Shown here one piece after another: positions 29,973 to 41,909 of a stretch of 63,184 bases of DNA; position 1 is the first letter of the stretch, and every line of letters begins with the position of its first letter. Source of the stretch: Poteriospumella lacustris (Eukaryota > Sar > Chrysophyceae > Chromulinales > Dinobryaceae); assembly GCA_008000375.1 (NCBI GenBank), contig SMOI01000043.1:1-63184 (forward strand). Reading direction: 5' to 3'. A model generated the notes under the pieces. It was not told the DNA's origin. It saw nothing but the letters and a program-made list of their open reading frames with translations, and did no database searches. The translations under genes were made by a program, and so were the position numbers.

Positions 29973-30926
29973 TTAAAATGGTCCATCTTTCGCCACGGGC
30001 ACCGTCGGTTTATACGACGTCGCTCCCTTGAACATACCTATCATGTGCTTCACCCCGCTTATATCCCATCTCTCCAACGACTGGTTAAACGCAGAGGCTC
30101 CACAAAACATGTACACCATACTGGTGACGTGACTCACGTCCCACGTGTCTAACGGCTGATTGAAGGACACGGCACCGTAGAACACACCTTCCATACCGGA
30201 GACGTTTTTCACATCCCACGTAGCTAACGGCTGGTTGAACGACACGGCATCATTGAACAGGTAACCCATATCGGTCACCTGACTCACATCCCACGTGTCC
30301 ACAGGTTGATTAAACAACACGGCTTTTGAAAACATGTAGCTCATGTCGGTCACCCGGCTCACATCCCACGTGTCCAGTGGCTGGTTGAACGCGTCCGCAC
30401 GGGAGAACATCGCATGCATTACGGTGACACGACTCACGTCCCATGTCGCCAACGGTTGGTTAAACGATGAGGCACCACCGAACATGCTGAGCATATTCTT
30501 CACTTGACTCACGTTCCACGTGTCCAACGGCTGGTTGAAGACGGTCGCATTGAAAAACATGCGACTCATCGAGGTGACGTTCCGCACGTCCCAACGGTCG
30601 ATGCGATCGTTGAACGTGGTACATTCAAAGAGCCGAGACATATCCGTCACCTGGCTCACGTCCCAATCGTTGATGTCCCCGTATCGTTGCAATGTGGTCG
30701 CTCTATCGCTGCACCACAGCCTCACAGCCTCTCGTAGTGTCTTGTTGTCGAATTTCACAAAGACATAGTCTTTGATCAGTTGTCGCACGCCAAACGGCAA
30801 GATGCGGTCTGCGCACTTCTCGCTAACCACGCGAAACAGACACAAGTCGACTTCCATTGTGATCGGACGGTGCGTATGACCGGCTGGTTCACCGATTTGT
30901 GCAGGAGAGGTCGTCATGGCGGACAT
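29973..30926 (-). CDS. DUF285-type repeat protein, subfamily B
   Basis: A 317-aa protein starting MSAMTTSPAQIGEPAGHTHR, a divergent leader. The core is RVVSEKCADRILPFGVRQLIKDYVFV (CAD instead of CGG). Eight units follow and the cap is SYKPTVPVAKDGPF. The 5' flank carries an 18-19-base T-run (30996-31013) not seen in relatives. Confidence 0.85.
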   Translation of the reverse strand: MSAMTTSPAQIGEPAGHTHRPITMEVDLCLFRVVSEKCADRILPFGVRQLIKDYVFVKFDNKTLREAVRLWCSDRATTLQRYGDINDWDVSQVTDMSRLFECTTFNDRIDRWDVRNVTSMSRMFFNATVFNQPLDTWNVSQVKNMLSMFGGASSFNQPLATWDVSRVTVMHAMFSRADAFNQPLDTWDVSRVTDMSYMFSKAVLFNQPVDTWDVSQVTDMGYLFNDAVSFNQPLATWDVKNVSGMEGVFYGAVSFNQPLDTWDVSHVTSMVYMFCGASAFNQSLERWDISGVKHMIGMFKGATSYKPTVPVAKDGPF

Positions 30927-31289
30927 GGTTCTTTCTGTCTACGGTAAACGGTTACGATGTGTTTCGAAGACAGGTGTGTACCGATTTTGGTTGTGTTTTT
31001 TTTTTTTTTTTTTGTATTTTTCTCGTCGAGATCATCTCGCTCGCTCGACGATGATCTCAGCGTCGGTGACGCTGCTGACGCTGGGAAAGTGGGCAAGCCC
31101 GCTTGGTGGTACATCGGGGCTGGGTGGGAAGGCGACCATCTGCTGCCATCTCAACACCAACGTTGTGCGGTATGCAAACAGTACATCTGGCGGACGTAAT
31201 GACTGAGATTATAGTGCGACCACCTCATGTACTAGGAGCATCCCACACACAGCTACGTTACCATGCGAACTACGACGATCATACCATCC

Positions 31290-31580
31290 TGAACTACCTA
31301 CGTCGTCTGAACAACCCGACGTTACTACGGTATGCGGGTGGTCTCCGCGATATACAGCACATAGGTATAGTTACCCACTCTAAGTGCTGTTGAAGGAGGT
31401 GCCGTACCATCAAAGGAAGCCGTACATGCAAGTCGCCTGACGTGTATATGTGACACATGTGTCCGATGGTAGCAGATGAAAGGCGATGGTACCGAGAAAG
31501 ATGCGGGTCGTTTCGCACGTCCAAAGCAGTCCATATGTTAAAGGAACTTGGCACAAGAAAGGACGTCTGTCTTAATATCG
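31290..31580 (-). pseudogene. DUF285 relics between genes
   Basis: Scattered remnants, such as NIWTALDVRNDPHLSR on the minus strand near 31490-31560 (compare DRWDVRNVTS), match decayed sequence at 27560-27720. No frame survives. The rest of 30927-31790 has no recognisable gene. Confidence 0.4.
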
Positions 31581-31791
31581 TTGTAATGATCACGCTTGAG
31601 CACACGTGTCACCGCACCACCGCTGTGCGTCGCCTTGGGTCAGTGTCAGTCGCATTGCACTCGGAGCGGGTCAAGTATCAAACCATGTCCAAGGCATAAT
31701 CGGGGAGCGATTGTCATAATCACAGGGCATCGACAGTGCTCTGTCATGGTCAGCCTCCCTTTACACTCCCTCATTGCCCGCCCCCTCATTG

Positions 31792-32232
31792 CCCGGATTT
31801 GTACTATCTTTTGGTATTGGTAATTAAATAATTATTTGTTCAAATACTAAATTGGGTGCGAGTCGCTCTATGTTGTAAATAAACTACGCCTGAAGAATAG
31901 AAATTTCAGAAAAATTACTGAATTCCACTGCTACACTGTTACAAGTGCCTCTTTTGTACTTTGCAGTCCCGCACAAATGACTGCTCTTTCTGTAAGTGTT
32001 TTGCACAGCTGCTGTATTGATCAACGCTTTCACCAAAATGGAAAGATAACGTTCTCATAAGCAGGGGTGTTCAGCAGTAGGTACCTATCTGCCCTCTAAC
32101 ATTTAAGTCGCAGCAGGCGTGGCACTGGATTAGAAAAAGAGTTGTCCGTGACAAATACCAATTTGGAAACAATTCCTTTATCTCATTACAAAATACCTAA
32201 TACTCCAATACTAAAAGATAGTACAAATCGGG
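31792..32232. mobile_element. MITE-like AT-rich element with terminal inverted repeats
   Basis: The ends 31792-31820 and 32205-32232 are inverted repeats of about 28 bases (left CCCGGATTTGTACTATC, right complement CCCGATTTGTACTATC) with two mismatches or indels. The roughly 440-bp element is clearly more AT-rich than its surroundings and has no long frame. Length, TIRs and composition fit a non-autonomous DNA transposon. I could not define a target-site duplication. The right TIR overlaps the 3' end of the gene at 32211-33323. Confidence 0.7.
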
Positions 32233-33323
32233 TAGTACATCTGTGGAACTGACGTCTGTTGATACGATGTCGCTCCCTCAAACATTCTTGTCCTATACCG
32301 GTCACGGCGAACATTCCACGTGTCCAATGGCTGGTTGAACGACGATGCTCTGCAAAACATGAAAGTCATATCGGTGACCTGGCTCACATCCCACGTGCCC
32401 AACGGCTGGTTGAACGATGAGGCTCCGTTGAACATGTTGCTCATATCGGAGACCTCCCTCACATCCCACATTGCAAGCGGCTGGTTGAACGAGGACGCTT
32501 CGTGAAACATGTGACTCATATCGGTGACCTGGCTCACATCCCACGTGTCTAGCGGCTGGTTGAATGACTCTGCCCCACAGAACATTCCATGCAACGTATA
32601 CACCTGACTCACGTCCCACGTGGCTAATGCCTGGTTGAACAACTCGGCACCTTAAAATAAATTCACTATGTTCGCTACTTTGCTCACGATCCACGTGTCC
32701 AACGGCTGATTGAACGTCAAGGCGTGGGAGAACATGTTGTTCATCGTCGTGACCTGGCTGACATTCCACGTGGCCAGTGGCTGATTGAATGATGTCGCAC
32801 CGGAGAACATGCCCTCCATATTCGTGACCTGACCAACGTCCCAGTTGGATAACGGCTGGTCAAACACCCTTGCACCACGAAACATGCTGCCCATCGTTGT
32901 CACCTGACCCACGTCCCACGTGTCCAACGGCTGGTTGAAGACAGCGGTATACATAAACATACCTGTCATGGAGGTGACGTTCCGCACGTCCCAATGGTCA
33001 ATACGATCATTGAACGGAGTATTGCGGAAGAGGAAAGCCATGGAAGTTACCTGACTCACGTCCCAGTCGTTGATATCGCCATACTTTTGTACCGCGACTG
33101 ACCGGTGGTAGCACCATAGTTCCACTTCCTCTTGTAGCGTCTCGTTATCAAACTTCACAAAGGCATAGTCTTTGATCAGTTGCCGCACACCAAACGGCAA
33201 GATGCGGCCTCTGCATCGCTCGCTCACCACGCGATAGAGACACAAGTCCACTACCACGGTGAGTGGACGGTGAGTACGACCTGTTTCCTCCGTTCGTGCT
33301 TGCGGCGTCGTCATGGTGGACAT
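32211..33323 (-). pseudogene. DUF285 gene with an in-frame stop and a transposon-derived 3' end
   Basis: The frame runs from MSTMTTPQARTEETGR through the N-terminal domain, FNDRIDHW and four units. It meets TAA at 32652-32654 and continues in the same frame (GAELFNQALATW) through five more units. The stop sits at the variable position before GA in MFxGA; the related fragment at 45580-45770 has TAT there. Translated through, it would be 370 codons. The C-terminus (YYPICTIF and stop) is encoded by the right TIR of the adjacent MITE. Two damaging events make this a likely pseudogene. Confidence 0.8.
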
Positions 33324-34153
33324 GTGTCTATCAGCAGAGAGTTTTGGTAAACCACTTGTTAGAAGTACTGTAGATCCAGTTACAGTACAACGTAGGCATC
33401 GATCCAGAGCGATCGATCATCACTCGATCCCATGCCTCATTTGAGAACAAACCGGCCGACGACCGAAACATTGTCGGCCGACACGCGACATTTGCCACTC
33501 AAAAATCGTGTCGTCAATCAATGTTTGTCACATGTTTGTCACATGTTTGTCACTTGTTGGCCTCACTCAATTTTGCCTCAGTCGGCAAAATTGCTGATAC
33601 CAATCGAAACAATGTTAGTGTTGCCCTCTCAACACCTGGATTACATCTTTTAGTGTGCGACATCTTTTTTTAAAGAAAGTACAAAACAAAATGCGCATGT
33701 CGGTTCTCATTACAGTATGTCATGGACGTTGTTCGTACGCAATCTACAATAGAGGAAGCACCACACGACCGCGCCCTCTGCACCTTCTTGTCCTCTCTTC
33801 GTCAGTACTTATGGACTTATTGTGGAATCAGCTGGATCATCACTTTCACCACCAGAGTGTGTGTTGGGGTGCAGAGGATCGGATAAGCAAAAAAATGTCG
33901 CATGCCCAACATGGGACTGCGAACACTTGTGAATCGTCGTTTGGCCACTGACCACCCACAGGTGCAGGACTAAACACAGAAAAAACAAAAACCCTTCCCC
34001 GAGCGTAGTGGATAATACCGTTCCGGAGTCTCTACTACTACACAGGTTCCTGGTGATGAACACCCCCCTACGGGGATATACAATTGCCGCACCGTTTCAA
34101 GATCATTGCCCCTCCGAACGTCGAACGTCGACCAGTGCCTTCTACCCCAATCT
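33324..34153. other. Intergenic region
   Basis: No gene is seen. A tandem ATGTTTGTCAC x3 repeat lies at 33521-33553. From about 33990 the sequence belongs to the segmental duplication shared with 45800 onward (GTGATGAACACCCC box). Confidence 0.45.
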
Positions 34154-34999
34154 CTACACTGGCATCTGATACGATGTCGCTCCCTTAAACATACCGGTCG
34201 TGTTCGTGACCCGACCCATATCCCATCTTTCCAACGACTGGTTGAACGCCGTGGCTCCACAAAACATGTAGCTCATATTTGTGACGTGACTCACACCCCA
34301 CGTGTTCAATGGTTGATCAAACGCTACGGCACCGTCGAACACACCTTCCATATTGGTGACGCGTCTCACATCCCACGTGGCCAACGGCTGGTTAAACGCC
34401 GCAGCACCATGAAACAGGTAGTCCATAACGGTCACCTGACTCACATTCCAACTGGCCAGTGGCTGGTTAAACGCAGCGACAAGAGAGAACATTCCATGCA
34501 TATTGGTGACCCGCCCAACGTCCCAGGAGGCTAACGGCTGGTTAAACGATCGGGCACCACCAAATAAGCTGCGCATATTCGTCACCTGACTCACGTTCCA
34601 CGTGTCCAGCGGCTGGTTGAAGCGTGTCGCCAGGTAAAACATATTTATCATCGAGGTGACCTTCCCCACATCCCAATGGTCGATGCGATCGTTGAACGTG
34701 GCGCCAGCAAAAAGAGAATCCATGGACGTCACCTGGCTCACGTCCCAATCGTTGATATCTCCGTACCGTTGTAATGCAGTCGCGCGATCATTGGACCATA
34801 GTTCCACCGCCTCTCGTAGCGTCTTGTTGTCGAATTTCACAAAGGCATAGTCTTTGATCATCTGTCGCACGCCAAACGGCAAGATGCGGCCTCCACATTG
34901 CTCGCTCACCACGCGGTAGAGACACAAGTCCATTACCGTAGTGATTGGACGGTGGTGGGTGCGACTTGTTTCACCTTCCGGGGTTGTCATGGTGGACAT
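34154..34999 (-). CDS. DUF285-type repeat protein, subfamily B
   Basis: A 281-aa protein with a shortened leader (MSTMTTPEGETSRTHHR), FNDRIDHW and six further units, one fewer than its duplicate at 46026-46949. It ends early, SYQMPV. The missing unit lies near the 3' end, where the duplicate has an extra FNQPLATWDVSRI unit, so the pair differ by gain or loss of one repeat. Confidence 0.85.
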   Translation of the reverse strand: MSTMTTPEGETSRTHHRPITTVMDLCLYRVVSEQCGGRILPFGVRQMIKDYAFVKFDNKTLREAVELWSNDRATALQRYGDINDWDVSQVTSMDSLFAGATFNDRIDHWDVGKVTSMINMFYLATRFNQPLDTWNVSQVTNMRSLFGGARSFNQPLASWDVGRVTNMHGMFSLVAAFNQPLASWNVSQVTVMDYLFHGAAAFNQPLATWDVRRVTNMEGVFDGAVAFDQPLNTWGVSHVTNMSYMFCGATAFNQSLERWDMGRVTNTTGMFKGATSYQMPV

Positions 35000-35479
35000 G
35001 GGTATCTGTGAATGGATGATTTCGGTGAATCACATGTTGTGATCATCAGCGTCGGTGTGCTCATCAGTTGAATTGAACCCCAACCACCAGCCGAGCTCCA
35101 CGTCGTTGCCGCTGACTGACGCACGCAAAGTGAAATAGTCAAGGTGTACATCTGGACGCGACTGCAAGTACCAGAACTGCTGCCACTTCAAGATGAGACT
35201 TGTGCAGTAACTCGCGGTACATAAGAAAGAGAAAACAAACGACTTATGTGAGTCTTCCTATGACCATATTATGTACTTCGCTCTTCATTGCTCTCCTCAC
35301 ACTGCCATCGTGTACATACTGCTGACTGGTCGTTCATAAACAATGCCTCTTTGATGGTTCGATGTCAAGTTTTGCGTTGCCACTTCCGTTAAACAACCGT
35401 TACAGTCACGTGCAATGTACATCAGGAGATGTCGATGCAGGTCAAGTTTAAGGTTAAGGAGTGTGGGGTTAAGATGTCG

Positions 35480-35500
35480 ATGCAGGGGGGGGGGGGGGTG
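35480..35500. repeat. G-run in intergenic region
   Basis: A run of about 13 G within 35000-35675, which otherwise holds shared 5' flank (CCACCAGCCGAGCTCCACGT, also near 47016) and no recognisable gene. Confidence 0.5.
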
Positions 35501-35675
35501 GAGGGTAAGCGTACCCCGTTGTTAATTCGGGGTGGAAGAAGGCCACCCGTCGTCCTATATACACAGGAGTGCACACTCGCAGGTACCGAAGTATCTATAT
35601 CAGCACAGGATTGATGGATCCCTTCGGTGATATAATGGTTGCACTGTACAGGACCAGGGCACCGGTCAGTACCTT

Positions 35676-36668
35676 CTACTCTATCTCTACACCTATGTCT
35701 ACCCCAATCTTTACCCCTCTGACCTCATCTGGCGACACTGGCACCACCGTCGGTTGATATGACGTCGCTCCCTCGAACATACCTGTCCGATATAGGACAC
35801 GACGTAGATCCCATCTCTCCAACGACTGGTTAAACGATGTCGCTCCACAAAACATGTACGCCACACTGGTGACGTGACTCACGTCCCATGTGTCCAACGG
35901 TTGATTAAACGACACGGCACCGTGAAAGGTACCGCTCATACCGTTGACCTGTTTCACATCCCACGTGGCTAACGGCTGGTTGAACAAAATAACACCATGA
36001 AACATATAGTCCATATCTGTAACTTGACTCACATCGCACGTGTCCAATGGCTGATTAAACGACAAGGCTTTGGAAAACATGTAACCCATATCGGTCACCT
36101 GACTTACATTCCACGTGGCCAGTGGCTGGTTAAACGCAGCGACACGAGAGAACATTCCATGCATATTGGTGACCCGACTAACATCCCATGAGACTAATGA
36201 CTGGTTAAAGGACAAGGCACCATCGAATAGGCTGCGCATGTTCTTCACCCGACTCACGTCCCACGTGCCCAGCGGTTGATTGAAATCAGCCGCCAGGTAA
36301 AACATTCCTCCCATTGATGTGACGTTCCGGACGTCGTGTAAACAACGATCGTTGAACGTTGTGTAAGCAAAAAGAGAAGCCATGGAAGTCACCTGACTCA
36401 CGTCCCAATCGTTGATATCCCCATATCGTTGTTGTGCGATCGCTTGGTCCCGGAACCATAGCTGCACTGCCTCTCGTAGCGTCTTGTTGTCAAATTTCAC
36501 AAAGGTATAGCCCTTGATCAGTTGCCGCACGCCAAATGGCAAGACTCGACCTCGACATTGCTCGTTCACCGCCCGATACAGACACAAGTCCAATACCATT
36601 GCGATCGGACGGTGAGTACGACCGGTTTCATCGGTTCGCGCTTGCGGTGTCGTCATGGTGGTGGACAT
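35676..36668 (-). CDS. DUF285-type repeat protein, subfamily B, with altered first unit
   Basis: A 330-aa protein (MSTTMTTPQARTDETGR; core AVNEQCRGRVLPFG). The first unit, normally FNDRIDRWDVRN, reads FNDRCLHDVRN, a local rearrangement with loss of one residue. One later unit ends in Cys (FNQPLDTC) instead of Trp. The C-terminus extends past SYQPTVVPVS into a VKIGVDIGVEIE tail. This tail is read from the repeated CTCTACACCTATG-type tract at 35680-35715, which lies outside the gene in the duplicate at 47727. Confidence 0.8.
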   Translation of the reverse strand: MSTTMTTPQARTDETGRTHRPIAMVLDLCLYRAVNEQCRGRVLPFGVRQLIKGYTFVKFDNKTLREAVQLWFRDQAIAQQRYGDINDWDVSQVTSMASLFAYTTFNDRCLHDVRNVTSMGGMFYLAADFNQPLGTWDVSRVKNMRSLFDGALSFNQSLVSWDVSRVTNMHGMFSRVAAFNQPLATWNVSQVTDMGYMFSKALSFNQPLDTCDVSQVTDMDYMFHGVILFNQPLATWDVKQVNGMSGTFHGAVSFNQPLDTWDVSHVTSVAYMFCGATSFNQSLERWDLRRVLYRTGMFEGATSYQPTVVPVSPDEVRGVKIGVDIGVEIE

Positions 36669-37043
36669 GGTTCTATCTGCGAAAGGATGATTTCAGTGGA
36701 TATAGAAAACTCTGTGCTTTCCTTTTATTATTTGGCGCTGGGAGCTGGTGTGGCTGGGAAACTGGTTGATTGATATGGTACTTTGCACAATCTTGAAGAC
36801 ACATTAGAATGCGATTTACATATTTCATAATGTACTTCAATGTGGTTAATTATGAAACGCTTCGCTTTCCTTGGAAACGGAAACTTTCAGTTTCCGTTTG
36901 AACTTTCCTTCCTTTTTTTCACATGGCGTTCTCCCTGTTTTTGTGTTCCTCCTCTATCCTTCTTCTGTATCCTTCCTTGTTTTTCACAACCATTTGGAGT
37001 GCCAATATTTTTTTGTCACGGTTTCTCACGATTTCTGTTGAAA

Positions 37044-40000
37044 ATGACATTGAATGGAGACGAGTTTGAGTGTCCAAAAGAGTTTTTGTGCCCCATGTCT
37101 GGTGGTTTGTTGTTCGATCCAGTTGTGGCCTTCGACGGCTTTTCCTATGAAAGGCGCGACCTTGAATACTGGATTGAGAGACAGAAGCGACTCAAAGAGC
37201 CGGACAGAACCAGTTATGAGTTTCCTTCGCCGATGACGAAAGCCTGGATCCCTGTCGACCTGTATGAAAACCGCGCACTGCGTGACTTCATTGCCGTTTG
37301 GGCATTCCGCGAAAAGGCGCACCACGAGCGCTCTGAAAAGCTCAAAGACTTAGAAAACCGGAGTTTGAGTGTGGAAGAGTAAGTTTTTCTGCTTTTTGCT
37401 TGGCCAGTGCTTCTGATAAGTCTTTTGTAACTCTGTGATGGGTGGAATAGTGTCTACCTGCATGCGTGTGCTATGTTCCGTGAGAAGACAGCAGGCGCTC
37501 CTGATTCTGCTGTTGTACCCAGTCTGACATTGACGCTGCGCGACGCAACAGATGAAGACGCTCCACCCGACTCGTGTGACACCGCGGGCAAGCGCGAAGT
37601 CTTCAAACGGTTTTGTGCCCTCCTCTGCGAACACATTCGCAAGTTTGAAACCCGCGGGGGTGCCGTTTTGTCGCCCGAAGAACAGGGAACTATTGATTTC
37701 CTGCGCATATCGCCGCAGATTCTGAATGACTCGGTCGTCATCTTCAACACTTATCAATACACCGCAGCACCCGCCTTCATCGTAGACTACATTCAGCGTC
37801 AAGACGTACCGTTGGGTGAAGGCAACGACCGCATTCCTCTATCCCGTCTAATGGGGTTTTCAACGGCGACAGACGTCGTGCAATACCGCACATTTAATCA
37901 GCTGTTCGGACGCCTCGGTATCTACGTCGAAGTGCACAATCTGCGTTTTGAAACGTGCTCATCAACCGACGTAGCCTTCACCTGCGATATCAACCGTCAC
38001 AAAACTTATTCTGTCGCCGCTTTGGCGACTACTGTTGTCCTAGCTGGACCCGCGAAGTGGGAAAACCGCGACAATCCCTTACTACACATTTTAGAAAGTC
38101 AGCGGCAAATTGCGGAAGATCTGCAACGACTTCTGGAAAATCTGAAAGGTATCGGATCTACACGTGCCCCGGCGAAGTCATTCGAAACTGCAGATGAGAT
38201 CGCTCCGTTGGTGAAGCTGTTGGATGACGGCGATGTCGAAATCAGACGGAAGGCAGCGGGTGATATGATGGATATCGCTAGCAATGTGGAGAATCAGATG
38301 TTGGTGGCTGAAGCGGGTGCCATCCCTCCGTTGGTGAAGCTGTTGGAAGACAGCGATGTCGAAGTGAGAGGCAGTGCAACGCGTGCGTTGATGCATATCG
38401 CTAGCAATAAGGAGAACAAGGTATTGGTGGCTGAGGCGGGTGCGATTGGTCCGTTGGTGGAACTGTTGGGAGACGGTGATGTGAAAGTGAGACAGCAGGC
38501 AGCGGAGGGGTTGATGAATATGTCTATGAGTGACGAGAATCAGGTGTTGGTGGTGATGGCGGGTACGATCCGTCCATTGGTTGGGCTGTTACGAGACAGC
38601 GATGCCGAAATGCGACGGAAGGCAGCGGGTGCGTTATGGGGCATCGCTGCCAATGACGAGAACATGGCGTTGGTTGTTGAGGTTGGTGCGATTGCTCCGT
38701 TGGTGGTGCTGTTGGAAGATACCGATGTTAACGTGAGACAGTTTTCAGCGGGAGCGCTATGGAGTATCGCTGCCAATGCGGAGGACCAGGTGTTGGTGGC
38801 TTTGGCGGATGCGATCCGTCCGTTGGCGGGGCTGTTGAGCCACAACGATGTCGGTGTTAAACGGACAGCCGCGGGTGCGTTGATGCAAATCGTTTTCAAT
38901 GAGCAGAACAAAGTGTTAGCGGCGAAGGCAGGTGCGATCGGTCCGTTGGTGCGGCTGTTGGTAAACGGCGATGTCGAAGTGAGACGGAGAGCAACGGGTG
39001 CGTTGATGTTTATCGCTTTCAATGACGACAACAAGGTGTTGTTGGCTCAGGCGGGTGCGATTCGTCCGTTGGTGCGGCGATTGGGAGACCGCGATGTCGA
39101 AGTAAGACGGAAGGCGGCGGGTGCGTTGATGCTTATCGCTGTGAATGACGAGAACCAAGTTTTAGCGGCGAAGGCGGGTGCGATCGCACCGTTTGTGGGG
39201 CTGTTGGGAGACAGCGATGACAAAGTGAAACGAAGCGTAACAAGTGCGTTGATCTTTATCGCTGGCAATGACGAGAACAAGGTGTTGTTGGCTAAGGCGG
39301 GTGCGATCGGTCCGTTGGTGGGGCTATTAGGACACGGCGATGTTGAGTTGAGGATGATGGCCGCAGGTGCATTATGGAATATCGCTTTCAATGTCGTGAA
39401 CAAGGGGTTGATTGCGAAGGCGGGAGCGATCGCTCCGTTGGTGCGGCTGTTGGAAGACAGCGATGTGCGAATGAGACAGATGGCAGCGGGTGCGTTATCG
39501 AATATCGCTATCGATGACGAGAACAAAGAGTTGGTGGCGAAGGCGGGTGCGATCGCACCGTTGGTGCGGCTGGTGGAAGACAGCGATGTCGAAGTGAGGC
39601 GGTACACAGTGGATGCATTAATGAATATCGCTGGCAATGACGATAACCAGGTGTTGTTGGCTGAGGCGGGTGCGATTGGTCCGTTGGTGGGTCTGTTGGC
39701 AGACAGCGATGTCGAAGTGAGAGGCAGTGCAGCGGCTGCGTTGATGCTTATCGCTGTCAATGCGGAGAACAAGGTGTCGATGGCTGAGGCGGGTGCCATC
39801 CCTTCGTTGGTGGGGCTGCTGGGAGACGACGATGTCGCAGTGAGACGGAATGCAGCGGGTGCTTTATGGGTTGTCGCTGTCAATAAGGAGAACAAGGTAA
39901 TGGTGGCTGAGGAGGGTGCGATCGGTCCGTTGGTGCGACTGTTGGGGGACGGCGATGTGACAGTGAGACAGAACGCTGCGGGTGCGTTGTCGGGTATCGT

Positions 40001-41144
40001 TGTTCATGAGGAAAATGAGGTCCTGGTGGTTGAGGCGGGTGCGATCGCTCCGTTGGTGCGGCTGTTGAGAGACAGCGATGTCGAAGTGAGACGGAAGGCA
40101 GCGGGTGCGCTGTTCAATATCGCCGGCAATGACCAGAACAAGTTGCTGGTGGTTGAGGCGGGTGCCATCCCTCCGTTGGTGGATCTGTTGGAAGACAGCG
40201 ATGTGGCAGTGAGACGAAATGCTGCGGGTGCGCTATGGAGTTTCGCTGTTAACGACCAGAATAAGTTGCTGTTGGCTGAGGCCGGTGCGATCGCCCCGTT
40301 AGTGAGGCTGTTGGGAGACAGTGATGTGACAGTGCGGCTGTTCGCAGCGGCTGCGTTAATGACCATCGCTGGCAATGACAAGACGAACGTGTTGGTGGTG
40401 AAGGCGGATGCGATCGCTCCGTTGGTCGGGCTGTTAGCAGACAGCGATGTTGAAGTGAGACAGAACGCAGCAGGAGCTCTAGCGAATATCGCAGTCAATG
40501 ACCAGAACAAGGCGTTGTTTGCGAAGGCAGATTGGATCGGTCCGTTGGTGCAGCTGTTGGGAGACAGCGATGTCGATATCAGACGGTACACGGCGGGTGC
40601 GTTATCGAATATCGCTTGTGATGATGCGAACAAGGTGTTGGTGGTAGAGGCAGGTGCCATCCCGTCTTTGGTTGGGCTGTTGGAAGACGGCGACGTCAAA
40701 GTGAGACGGTGTGCAGCGGGTGCTTTAGCGAATATCGCTGGCAATGGGGAGAACAAGGTGTTAGTGGCTGAGGCGGGTGCGATCGCACCGTTGGTGTTGA
40801 TGTTGAGCGACAGCGATGTTGAAGTGAGACAGAAGGCAGTGGGAGCTTTAGTGAATATCGCTGGCAATGCGGACAACAGAGTGTTGGTTGCGAAGGCGGG
40901 TGCGATCGCTCCGCTGGTGGGGCTGTTGGGAGACAGCGATATCTGCGTTAGACGGTACACAACGTTCGCGTTATTGAATATCGCTGGCAACGATGCGAAC
41001 CAGGTGGTGGTGGCCGAGGAGGGTGCCATCGCTCCGTTGGTGGGGCTGTTGAGTATTGAAGATGCAGAGACCCGACGATGTGCACAGTCATTATTGGACG
41101 TCGTTGCTGTTTATTCGGGAGGTACTTACCAGAGAAAGGTTTGA
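37044..41144 (+). CDS. U-box / armadillo-repeat protein (putative E3 ubiquitin ligase)
   Basis: Exons 37044-37378 and 37451-41144 flank a 72-bp intron (GTAAGT...AATAG). The phase-2 join encodes VED-VYLHACAMF and gives 1342 aa. Residues about 8-90 are a U-box (FECPKEFLCPMSGGLLFDPV, DGFSYERRDLEYWI), the E2-binding fold of U-box E3 ligases. About 120-355 is a conserved region I do not recognise. From about 360 to the end there are 24 armadillo-type repeats of 41 residues (AGAIxPLVxLLxDxDVxVRxxAAGALxNIA). Plant PUB proteins share the U-box plus ARM layout with far fewer repeats. The start follows TCTGTTGAAAATG, shared by all three copies. Expected role: substrate ubiquitination with the ARM solenoid as binding surface (inference). 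Confidence 0.85.
37379..37450 (+). other. Intron of U-box/ARM gene, copy 1
   Basis: Begins GTAAGT, ends TGGAATAG. The same 72-73-bp intron is at 49338-49409 and 55096-55168. Reading through it would stop at once (TAA overlapping the donor). Confidence 0.85.
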
Positions 41145-41909
41145 GACGCGGCGATTAGAACGGCTGTTCTCATTACCTGCGACGGCTTCTGGAGTGTGTT
41201 GTTCGTATGGGTGTTGTAGTTTGTTGGTAGTAAGATTTGACCCTGTTCGCTGTTGACCCAAGTTAGTAAGACGTAGCTCTTCTCCTACTACGGGGTGATA
41301 AATGAGCTCTATTTCGATTGGAGATGGGTCGTGCTACGATTGGGAATGTCGCGGGTGTCCTCGTAGATGGACAAGACTGTCCTCGCCATCCCGCTACCAC
41401 CTCAACAGTCGCCCTTCTTCGCAAACCCGTCTTAGCTCGAACCATTCGCTCGGACTATAACAAAAGGCAGTTTGCCCCGATCAGACGCCACCGTAACCTC
41501 CGCGCGGAAACGACGCGACAGCGGCTTGCGCTACTGGCCTACGTAGCTATCCCACTTCGGAGATATCATTACTCTACAAGTAAACTCTTGGTTTGCCTGA
41601 CTTCTTGGTGTCTCCTGGTTGGCGAAGAAGCTGAGTGTTCGTTACGTTGTTACATCATCGATTGGGTCATAGAACGCCTTCGACCGCATCGGCCAGCTCA
41701 CACGACATCTAATACAGTGTAGATACCGTCGGACTAAGATACGTCTGATACATTAAGATCGATGTGAGGATGTGCGGATGCGTTCCTCGCACAGGGACGG
41801 CTTCTATACCTGTCCAGCACAGCACAGGACCATAGCCTATGCAATGCGCGCCAGAATACCCCGAGAGAGTGTTTGGCCATCCAGGGACCTCCTCTGCTAA
41901 TTCCTTTGA
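41145..41909. other. Intergenic region
   Basis: To about 41465 it is duplicated at 52486-52840. The part from about 41734 (GAGGATGTGCGGATGCG, CTCGCACAGGGAC) is duplicated at about 57490-57650 together with the following DUF285 gene. No gene is seen. Confidence 0.5.

Larger units (their letters stand above)
33990..41465. repeat. Segmental duplication, copy 1
   Basis: This block of about 7.4 kb contains two minus-strand DUF285 genes (34154, 35676) and the plus-strand U-box/ARM gene (37044). The same order, orientation and spacers recur at about 45800-52840. Similarity continues past the ARM gene through ACCTGCGACGGCTTCTGGAG and CCGCTACCACCTCAACAGTC. Confidence 0.8.

Noticed and set aside
32652-32654. 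Stop codon read-through or recoding
   Set aside because: TAA with no visible recoding structure, and a paralog has a sense codon, so mutation is simpler.
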